The notes under the pieces are model-generated. The model was not told the DNA's origin and searched no databases. It saw only the letters and a list, made by a program, of their open reading frames with translations. This document shows positions 1 to 7,640 of a stretch of DNA of 9,390 nucleotides, piece by piece (the first letter of the stretch is position 1; every line of letters begins with the position of its first letter). The stretch lies in contig JAFPUX010000423.1 in assembly GCA_017413145.1 (NCBI GenBank), positions 1 through 9,390 on the forward strand. Direction: 5' to 3'. The DNA comes from Kiritimatiellia bacterium (GTDB taxonomy: Bacteria > Verrucomicrobiota > Kiritimatiellia > RFP12 > UBA3636). Both the position numbers and the translations under genes were made by a program.

Positions 1-1
1 C

Positions 2-1588
<1,587 letters not shown>

Positions 1589-2583
1589 GACGGGAAGCGC
1601 GACGGGTCGTCGCCCGGCTGCCAGCGCTTCCAGCGGCGGTAGGACCAGAGCCACTGTTCCGGCCAACGCCGGACGACCTGCTCGAGCGCGGCGGCGACGC
1701 CGCGCGTGACGTCGTCCGGCTCGGACGCGGCGCACTCCTCCGCGGTGAACTCGCGGATGGCGCGGAAGACGTAGCGGTCGCGCGCTTCGTCCCGCGCCAT
1801 GGCGAAAACGAGCACGGGAAGCCGCATCTTGTGCGTGATGGCGCCGACGACGGGCGAGAACGAGGCCGGCAGGCCGAAGAAGTCCAGGTAGAGACCGCCG
1901 TCGCGGCCATCGACGTGCTGGTCGAGAACGATGGCGACGGCGTCCCCTGCGCGCAACGCACGCAGGACGCCGCGCATGGCGCCCTCGCGCGGGATCACGG
2001 ACTGTCCGCGGCTCTCGCGGAAGGCCTGCATGCGGCGGGAGACCGCGCCGCTGCCGAACGGGCGGAACACGGCCCAGGAGTGCCGTCCGCGCGAGGCGAT
2101 GGTCTGCCCGCCCAGTTCCCAGTTGCCGAGGTGGGCGGTCGCGAAAAAGCCGGGGAACGACCCCTCGATCCAGCGGCGGGCCGTTTCGTCGCCGATCTCG
2201 CAGAAGCGCGCGAACCGGCCGTCGTCGCGCGAAAACCAGAAGTAGTCCAGCGCGACGAGCGCCTGGTGGTCGAACGAGCGGCGCGCGAGGGCGCGGCGCT
2301 CCTTTTCGCCGAGTTCGCGGCCGAACGCGATCCGGAGGTTCTCTTCGGCGATGCGGCGGTAGCGCCAGAGGCGGCGCGAGGCGAGCCACCCGAGGACGCG
2401 GGCGAGGCGCAGCTCGCCCTTGCGCGACAGGCGCGGGACGACGAGCAGCGCGAGCGCGAGCAGGGCGTTCTGCGGGACCGACGCGACGGCCGCGCGAAAC
2501 CGCTGGAGCCGCGTCGGCCCGTGCTTCGGTCGCAGGTCCCGTTCCCGTTGCCGGGCCGTCCGCCTTTCTTTCCCGTCCATGTC

Positions 2584-3135
2584 CTAGCCCTCCGCGCGGG
2601 CGGAGCCGTCCTCGCCGACCCAGGCGGGATCCTTGGTCCACACGGCCTCGCCGGCGGCGAGCGAAGCCTTCACGTCGAGGATGCGCTGGTTGCCGCTGCC
2701 GCGGAAGAGCAGGTTGCGGTCGCGCAACGCCTGCACGAACGGGCCGTCCACGACGACGTCGAGCCATCCGAGGAAGCGGAGGATCTCCGGGTCCTCCTTG
2801 GCGCGGGCCATGAGCCCCTCCCAGGTGTAGCCGGTGAAGGACGCCAGGTCGTAGTCCGGGCGGAGCCGCTCCGCCAGGTCCGCGAGCGCCGCGGCCTGCG
2901 TGAACGGCTCGCCGCCGGAGAACGTGACCCCGGTGTCGACGACCGTCGCGCGGATGCGGCGTTCGACCTCCTCGACGGACACCTCCTCGCCGCCCTCGAA
3001 GGGCCACGTCTGCGGGTTCTGGCAGCCGGGGCAGTGGTGGGGGCAGCCCTGGACGAAGACCACGCAGCGCAGGCCGGGGCCGTCCGCGATGCCGTCGATG
3101 TCGAAGCCGGCGAGCCTAAGAAGCCGCCCCGCCAT
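2584..3135 (-). CDS. nrdG: Anaerobic ribonucleotide reductase activating protein (radical SAM)
   Basis: 183-residue radical SAM activase. By family knowledge it uses a [4Fe-4S] cluster and S-adenosylmethionine to place the glycyl radical on NrdD. The cluster motif CX3CX2C is seen as CPHHCPGC (Cys31, Cys35, Cys38), preceded by the family signature DGPGLRCVVFVQGC. The SAM-binding segment TFSGGEPF follows near residue 92, and DVVVDGPFV and LLFRGSGNQR are conserved NrdG segments. Its ATG lies inside the 3' end of nrdD (20-bp overlap, different frame), with a run of six G 4 nt upstream on the minus strand as a possible weak ribosome binding site. The overlap with nrdD and the 3-bp gap to the acyltransferase gene indicate one operon. 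Length and motifs are normal for the family. Confidence 0.96.
   Translation of the reverse strand: MAGRLLRLAGFDIDGIADGPGLRCVVFVQGCPHHCPGCQNPQTWPFEGGEEVSVEEVERRIRATVVDTGVTFSGGEPFTQAAALADLAERLRPDYDLASFTGYTWEGLMARAKEDPEILRFLGWLDVVVDGPFVQALRDRNLLFRGSGNQRILDVKASLAAGEAVWTKDPAWVGEDGSARAEG
2589..2593 (-). promoter_or_regulatory. Ribosome binding site of the acyltransferase gene
   Basis: GGAGG read on the minus strand, 8 nt before the ATG at 2580. It lies within the last codons of nrdG, so translation of this gene may depend on ribosomes finishing nrdG. It is the clearest Shine-Dalgarno sequence in the window and shows that this genome does use anti-SD pairing. Confidence 0.7.
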
Positions 3136-5467
3136 TGAGCCCCCCGTGCTTCACGCGGTCGTGCTCTTCGTGGCGCTTGGCGTCGTTGAAGCGGTCGAGG
3201 GTCCCGACGAGGTAGCCGGTGATGCGGCGGATGCGCTCGAACTTGATCAGCTCGTCGCTCTCGCGGCGGCCGCAGCGCGGGCAGGTTTCGCCGATCACGC
3301 CGTTGTAGCCGCAGACGGGGTCGCGGTCGACGGGGTGGTTGATCGAACCGTAGCCGATGCCGGCGTCGTGCATCGCGCGGACGATCGCCTCGAAGGCCTT
3401 CGTGTTGCGCGCCATGTCGCCGTCCAGCTCCACGTAGGTGATGTGGCCCGCGTTGGTGAGCGCGTGGTAGGGCGCCTCCTTGCGGATCTTCTCGATCGCG
3501 GAGATCTTGTAGTAGACCGGGACGTGGAACGAGTTGGTGTAGTAGTCGCGGTCGGTCACGCCGGGGATGATCCCGAAGCGCTTCTTGTCCATGCGGATGA
3601 AGCGGCCGGAGAGGCCCTCGGCGGGCGTCGCGAGGCACGTCCAGTTCATCTTGGTCTTCTGAGCCATCGAGTCGCAGAACTCGCGGATGTGGCGGACGAT
3701 CGCGAGGCCCTTCTGCTGCATCTCCTCGCTCTCGCCGTGGTGGTGGCCGTAGAGCGAGACGAGCACCTCCGCCAGGCCGATGAAGCCGATCGAGAGCGTG
3801 CCGTGCTTGATGACCTCGCGCACCTCGTCGTTCCAGTGAAGCGTGTCGGAGTCGAGCCACACGCCCTGGCCCATGAGGAACGGGAAGTTCTTCACGCGGC
3901 GCTTGGCCTGGATCTCGAAGCGGTCGAGGAGCTGCTGCGCGACGAGGCGGAGCATGTCGTCCAGTCCCTTGTAGAACTTCTTCTCGTCGTGGTCGGCGAG
4001 GATCGCCAGGCGCGGCAGGTTGATCGAGGTGAACGAGAGGTTGCCGCGGCCGGTGCTGATCGCGCGGGACGGGTCGTGGACGTTGGCGAGCACGCGCGTG
4101 CGGCAGCCCATGTACGAGACCTCGGTCTCGGGCTGGCCGGGCTTGTAGTAGGAGATGTTGTAGGGCGCGTCGACGAACGAGAAGTTCGGGAAGAGGCGCT
4201 TGGCGCTCACGCGGCAGGAGAGCTGGAACAGGTCGTAGTTCGGGTCGCCCGGGTTGTAGTTCACGCCGTCCTTCACGCGGAAGATCTGGATCGGGAAGAT
4301 CGGCGTCTCGCCGTGGCCGAGGCCCTTCTCGGTCGTGAGCAGGAGGTTGCGGACCACCATGCGGCCCTCGGCGCTCGTGTCGGTCCCGTAGTTGATGGAC
4401 GAGAACGGGGTCTGCGCGCCGGCGCGGCTGTGCATCGTGTTGAGGTTGTGGATCAGCGCCTCCATCGCCTGGTAGGTCGCGTCGTTCGTCTCCTTGAGCG
4501 CGGTCTTGCGGGCGTAGGCCATCGCCTTGGCGACGGCGTCCGCGGGCAGGCCGCCCGCGACGAGGTCTTCGGAGAGCGCCGCGTCGAACGCGGGCGTCGC
4601 GTCGAGCCGGGCCGTCTCGCCGGACTTGGCGGCGGCGGCCTCGACCTTGGCCTTCATCGCCTCGGGCGAGGGCGCCTCGACGCCTTCCGGCGCGAGCAGC
4701 GAGAGCGCCTCCGCGAGGTCGACGCGGAAGCGCTTGGCGTAGGTTTTGGCGACTCCGGGCGCGAGGCCGCGGTCGAACTGCGCGACGGACTGGCCGCCGT
4801 GCTGGTCGTTCTGGTTGGACTGGATCGCGATGCACGCGAGCGCCGCGTAGGAGCGGATGTCGTTCGGCTCGCGCAGGTAGCCGTGGCCGGTCGAGAAGCC
4901 GCCCTTGAAGAGCTTGAGCAGGTCGATCTGGCAGCACGTCATCGTGAGCGCGTAGAAGTCGAAGTCGTGGATGTGGATCCAGCCTTCGCGGTGCGCCTTG
5001 GCCTGCTCGGGGCGGAGGAGGAACTTTTCGTTGTACTCCTTGGCCGCGGTCGCGCCGTACTGCAGCATCGTGCCCATCGCCGAGTCGCCGTCGACGTTGG
5101 CGTTGTCGCGCTTCAGGTCGCTCTCCTTCGAGTCGCGGGACGTGATCTCGTCGAAGATGTGCATCAGCTGCGAGTTCTTCTCGCGCGTCCGGGTGCGGTC
5201 GGCGCGGTAGAGGATGTAGCTCTTCGCGACGTCCTCGAAGCCGGCGCGCATGAGCGCGACCTCGACCGCGTCCTGGATCTCCTCGACCGTCGGGACCTTG
5301 TTGGGATACTTTTCGTTGAGGACGGCGTTCACGTGGTCGCCCACCTGGGACGCCTCTTCGCGGCCGCCGCGGCCCGTGGCCTTCATCGCCTTGGCGATGG
5401 CATTGACAATCTTGGTTTCGTCGTAGGAGACAACGCGTCCGTCGCGCTTCAGGATCTCGCTGACCAT
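3116..5467 (-). CDS. nrdD: Anaerobic (class III) ribonucleoside-triphosphate reductase
   Basis: 783-residue glycyl-radical enzyme that reduces ribonucleoside triphosphates to deoxyribonucleotides in the absence of oxygen. Residues about 1-95 form an ATP-cone (VSEILKRDGRVVSYDETKIVNAI), the usual allosteric nucleotide site. The catalytic domain shows TMTCCQID (Cys178/179), MGCRTRV (Cys455, likely the thiyl-radical Cys) and ATPAEGLSGRF (Glu617, apparently the Glu of the formate-using subclass; this assignment is from memory). The C-terminus has a zinc-type cluster (VCGY, then CPRCGR) and the glycyl-radical motif RRITGYLVG with Gly751. An Ala/Glu/Lys-rich stretch around residues 245-330 looks longer than in relatives I remember. 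The ATG at 5467 was chosen because the ATP-cone begins directly after it. Upstream in-frame sequence is Arg/Pro/Thr-rich and unlike NrdD. No Shine-Dalgarno precedes the ATG; the leader there is A/C-rich. Confidence 0.97.
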   Translation of the reverse strand: MVSEILKRDGRVVSYDETKIVNAIAKAMKATGRGGREEASQVGDHVNAVLNEKYPNKVPTVEEIQDAVEVALMRAGFEDVAKSYILYRADRTRTREKNSQLMHIFDEITSRDSKESDLKRDNANVDGDSAMGTMLQYGATAAKEYNEKFLLRPEQAKAHREGWIHIHDFDFYALTMTCCQIDLLKLFKGGFSTGHGYLREPNDIRSYAALACIAIQSNQNDQHGGQSVAQFDRGLAPGVAKTYAKRFRVDLAEALSLLAPEGVEAPSPEAMKAKVEAAAAKSGETARLDATPAFDAALSEDLVAGGLPADAVAKAMAYARKTALKETNDATYQAMEALIHNLNTMHSRAGAQTPFSSINYGTDTSAEGRMVVRNLLLTTEKGLGHGETPIFPIQIFRVKDGVNYNPGDPNYDLFQLSCRVSAKRLFPNFSFVDAPYNISYYKPGQPETEVSYMGCRTRVLANVHDPSRAISTGRGNLSFTSINLPRLAILADHDEKKFYKGLDDMLRLVAQQLLDRFEIQAKRRVKNFPFLMGQGVWLDSDTLHWNDEVREVIKHGTLSIGFIGLAEVLVSLYGHHHGESEEMQQKGLAIVRHIREFCDSMAQKTKMNWTCLATPAEGLSGRFIRMDKKRFGIIPGVTDRDYYTNSFHVPVYYKISAIEKIRKEAPYHALTNAGHITYVELDGDMARNTKAFEAIVRAMHDAGIGYGSINHPVDRDPVCGYNGVIGETCPRCGRRESDELIKFERIRRITGYLVGTLDRFNDAKRHEEHDRVKHGGLNGGAAS

Positions 5468-5661
5468 TGTGGAAAGGGTTGTTGTTGTGCGCGGAGGCCG
5501 CCGGTTCGCGGCGCGCGCTGGGTTGTGTGGTGTGGTGTCGACCGCGTAATCACGCATACACGTGCCGGAAACGGGACGGGGCCCCGCGAGGTGGCGCGGT
5601 ACCCGTGGCGACCGATTCCAAGTGGGCTCGCGACGCTGTTTTCGTCGTTTCGCCCGGCGCG

Positions 5662-5684
5662 CCTCCGAGGGGTCGGCTCGGAGG
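5662..5684. repeat. Perfect 8-bp inverted repeat in the nrdD leader
   Basis: CCTCCGAG (5662-5669) and CTCGGAGG (5677-5684) are exact reverse complements around a 7-base loop. If the proposed nrdD promoter is right, the hairpin would form about 15-40 nt from the 5' end of the nrdD transcript. That position suits a 5' stabilising hairpin, an early attenuator or a protein site. No T-tract follows on the nrdD strand, where the next bases are CGCGCC. Confidence 0.55.
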
Positions 5685-5696
5685 TTTGCCCCGCTA

Positions 5697-5714
5697 GGTA
5701 AAGAAGGTTTTACC
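5697..5714. promoter_or_regulatory. Dyad GGTAAA-N6-TTTACC over the nrdD -10, possible operator
   Basis: GGTAAA (5697-5702) and TTTACC (5709-5714) form a perfect 6-6-6 inverted repeat. It covers the proposed nrdD -10 hexamer and start point, the usual place for a repressor. It does not match the NrdR box (ACACWATATATWGTGT type) or the FNR/CRP half-sites that I know. The binding protein, if any, is unknown. Confidence 0.4.
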
Positions 5715-5735
5715 ACAGGCCGGAAACGAAAGCAA
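5707..5735 (-). promoter_or_regulatory. Candidate promoter of the nrdD-nrdG-acyltransferase operon
   Basis: Read on the minus strand: -35-like TTGCTT (5735-5730), a 17-bp spacer, then TAAAAC (5712-5707) preceded by TGG, an extended -10. The start point would be near 5700, giving a leader of about 230 nt. Just upstream lie T7 (5753-5759) and AAATT (5741-5745 on the complement), which resemble an UP element in otherwise GC-rich DNA. The guaB promoter candidate shares TGTGGTA at the same place. The -35 is weak, so this is a prediction. Confidence 0.45.
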
Positions 5736-6030
5736 GCGCCAATTTCGTCCTCAAAAAAACCGATGTCGGACAACTTGTTGCAAGACCGCGGATTGGAGCG
5801 CGGAAAAAATTTCCGTCGCGCGGGTCCGGCGGCGGCGCGGAGTCCGCCGCGGCGCATGTCGCGGAGCCTGCGCGGCGCGGCGCGCCGCCGTTTCTCCGAT
5901 TTTCGAAAACGTCCTTGCGGAGGCGCGTTTCGCAGGACGCTTCGATCGCGCGGCAGACGCCGCGCGGCGGTTTCCGCCGCACCGCGGCGCGGGGCCTCGG
6001 ACGCCGCGCGCCGCCCGCGGAAATTTCCCC
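5736..6030. other. GC-rich divergent intergenic core, no gene recognised
   Basis: About 295 bp between the two promoter candidates. Long open frames cross it on both strands, but they encode Arg/Ala/Pro-rich text typical of GC-rich non-coding DNA. It holds dyads: CGGAAA-AAA-TTTCCG (5801-5815), the palindrome TTTTCGAAAA (5900-5909), GTCCTTGCG/CGCAGGAC with one bulged T (5911-5938), GCGGCGG-TTT-CCGCCGC (5964-5980) and the palindrome GGAAATTTCC (6019-6028) abutting the guaB -35. No tRNA, riboswitch or known RNA was recognised. A structured RNA or a protein-binding region is possible but unsupported beyond these dyads. Confidence 0.4.
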
Positions 6031-6060
6031 TTGCGGCGGCGCGGCGGGGTGTGGTAGGAT
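6031..6060 (+). promoter_or_regulatory. Candidate guaB promoter
   Basis: TTGCGG (6031-6036), an 18-bp spacer and TAGGAT (6055-6060, 4 of 6 to the sigma-70 -10), with TGG just before the -10 making it an extended -10. The start point would be near 6067, giving a leader of about 53 nt. The string TGTGGTA is shared with the divergent nrdD candidate, which raises confidence in both. A palindrome GGAAATTTCC directly precedes the -35. Confidence 0.5.
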
Positions 6061-6119
6061 TGCTTGGCAACACCGAACACTCGAAACGGCGGGGTTTCCC
6101 GCCGGACCCGCGGAAAACG

Positions 6120-7619
6120 ATGAAAACGAATCCCCACACCAAGGCCTTCATGGAGGCGTTCCCCTTCGAGGGGCTCACCTACGACGACGTGTCCCTCGTC
6201 CTCCAGTACGCCGACTTCCTTCCCGACTCGACCGACCTCTCCACGCGCCTCACCTCGCGCATCCGCGTGAACATCCCGTTCCTCTCCGCCGCGATGGACA
6301 CCGTGACGGAGGCTCCGATGGCCATCGCGATGGCGATGCTCGGCGGCATCGGCGTGATCCACAAGAACCTCACGGTCGAGCAGCAGGCCGACCAGGTCAG
6401 CCACGTCAAGCACCACCTCAACGGCCTCATCCACTCGCCCGTCGTCTTTCATGTCGGGCAGACGCTCGACGAGATTCTCGGCGTGCGCGAGGAGAAGCGC
6501 TACAAGTTCTCCGGCTTCCCGATCCTCGACGCCGACGGCCGCGTGGCGGGCGTCCTCACGAGCAAGGACATCGACTACGCCGAGGACACCGCGGCGAAGG
6601 TCGAGGACGTGATGACGAAGGACCCGATCACCGCGCCGCAGGGCACGACGCTGCAGGAAGCCTACAAGATCATGCGCTCCGCGCGCAAGGGCAAGCTCCC
6701 GCTCGTGGACAAGGACGGCCGGCTCGTCGGCCTCTACTCGTTCACCGACGTGCGCGACCTGGTCGAGCAGAACCTCCCGATGGCGAACCGCGACTCGCAG
6801 TACCGCTTGCGCGTGGCCGCCGCGATTTCCGGCGGCAAGGACTACGAGCGCGCGCAGGCGCTGGCCGAGGCCGGAGCGGACGTGCTCGTCGTCGATTCGG
6901 CCCACGGCCACACCAAGGGCATCATCGACATGGTCAAGTGGCTCGTGAAGAACCTCCCCGACGTGGACGTGGTCGCGGGCAACGTCGCCTCCGGCGAGGG
7001 CGCGGCCGCGCTGCGCGACGCCGGCGCGCACGCCGTCAAGGTCGGCATCGGCCCCGGTTCGATCTGCACGACGCGCGTCGTCTGCGGCGTGGGCGTGCCG
7101 CAGATCACGGCGGTCTACGAGGCCGCGAAGGCGCTCGAGGGCTCGGTCCCGGTCATCGCCGACGGCGGCATCCGCTACTCGGGCGACGTGCCGAAGGCGA
7201 TCGTCGCCGGCGCGGAGACCGTGATGCTCGGTTCGATCCTCGCGGGCACGGAGGAGAGCCCGGGCGAGAAGATCATCCAGGACGGCCGCCAGTACGTGAT
7301 CTACCGCGGCATGGGCTCGCTCGCCGCGATGCAGGCGTTCGAGGGCTCGCGCAAGCGCTACGGACAGGGACACCGCAAGATGAAGGACCTCGTGCCGGAG
7401 GGCATCGAGGGCATCATCCCCTACGCCGGCACGGTGCAGAAGGTGATGACGCAGTTCTGCGGCGGCCTGCGCTCGTCGCTGGGCTACAACGGCGCGCGCT
7501 CCATCGAGGAGCTGCACGACACGGGCAAGTTCGTCCGCGTCTCGCCGGCGGGCGTCAAGGAAGCGCACCCGCACGACATCCGCATCACGCGCGAGGCGCC
7601 GAACTACACGCGCTCCTAG
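6120..7619 (+). CDS. guaB: Inosine-5'-monophosphate dehydrogenase
   Basis: 499-residue cytoplasmic enzyme that oxidises IMP to XMP with NAD+, the committed step to GMP. Seen: N-terminal LTYDDVSLV and FLSAAMDTVTEAPMAIAMAMLGGIGVIHKN of the barrel; an inserted CBS-domain pair (about residues 100-220, with FPILDADGRVAGVLTSKDI and LPLVDKDGRLVGLYSFTDV); DSAHGH; the catalytic loop GPGSICTTR with Cys316; DGGIRYSGDVPKAI; the substrate segment GMGSLAAM; and the flap KRYGQG. Length matches bacterial IMPDH. The start is the ATG at 6120, with only a weak GGA 5 nt upstream. An in-frame ATG at 6150, preceded by AAGG at 5 nt, is an alternative and would drop 10 residues without touching conserved sequence. 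The frame also stays open upstream to 5562, but that text is Arg-rich and not IMPDH-like. It is divergent from nrdD and convergent with the PBP gene 18 bp downstream. Confidence 0.98.
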   Translation: MKTNPHTKAFMEAFPFEGLTYDDVSLVLQYADFLPDSTDLSTRLTSRIRVNIPFLSAAMDTVTEAPMAIAMAMLGGIGVIHKNLTVEQQADQVSHVKHHLNGLIHSPVVFHVGQTLDEILGVREEKRYKFSGFPILDADGRVAGVLTSKDIDYAEDTAAKVEDVMTKDPITAPQGTTLQEAYKIMRSARKGKLPLVDKDGRLVGLYSFTDVRDLVEQNLPMANRDSQYRLRVAAAISGGKDYERAQALAEAGADVLVVDSAHGHTKGIIDMVKWLVKNLPDVDVVAGNVASGEGAAALRDAGAHAVKVGIGPGSICTTRVVCGVGVPQITAVYEAAKALEGSVPVIADGGIRYSGDVPKAIVAGAETVMLGSILAGTEESPGEKIIQDGRQYVIYRGMGSLAAMQAFEGSRKRYGQGHRKMKDLVPEGIEGIIPYAGTVQKVMTQFCGGLRSSLGYNGARSIEELHDTGKFVRVSPAGVKEAHPHDIRITREAPNYTRS

Positions 7620-7640
7620 CGCGGCCCGGCCTCCGCGCTA
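7617..7640. terminator. Hairpin joining the guaB and PBP stop codons, probable bidirectional terminator
   Basis: TAGCGCGG (7617-7624) and CCGCGCTA (7633-7640) are a perfect 8-bp inverted repeat with an 8-base loop. The left arm begins with the guaB TAG and the right arm ends with the complement of the PBP gene's TAG, so the structure exactly spans the 18-bp gap plus both stops. No T-tract follows on either strand. A role in ending both transcripts or protecting their 3' ends is inferred from this position. Confidence 0.5.

Noticed and set aside
2900..5701. 933-codon open frame antisense to nrdD
   Set aside because: It is the complement of a strongly coding gene with high third-position GC. 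Its Val/Asp/Arg/Leu-rich composition is typical of such shadows and no domain is recognisable.
5468..5740. NrdR boxes or an adenosylcobalamin riboswitch controlling nrdD
   Set aside because: No pair of NrdR-type palindromes and no B12-box-like sequence was found in the leader or promoter.
5753..5770. Intrinsic terminator on the minus strand (CCGACATCGG followed by T7)
   Set aside because: The stem is only 3-4 bp with a 2-4 base loop, and no upstream minus-strand gene needs it. The T-tract is better placed as an UP-like element for the nrdD promoter.
5562..6119. In-frame N-terminal extension of guaB (for example from ATG 5763)
   Set aside because: The frame is open but encodes Arg/Ala/Pro-rich text with no IMPDH similarity, and it would run through the predicted guaB promoter. 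IMPDH starts naturally near 6120-6150.
6061..6119. Purine or guanidine-type riboswitch before guaB
   Set aside because: The predicted leader is about 53 nt and shows none of the conserved riboswitch core sequences I know.
5468..6178. N-terminal extension of nrdD up to 6178
   Set aside because: The extension is Arg-rich, crosses the guaB start and precedes a complete ATP-cone. Lack of stops is explained by GC content.
5751..7574. Long minus-strand open frame antisense to guaB
   Set aside because: It is an Arg/His/Asp/Val-rich shadow of guaB with no recognisable motif.
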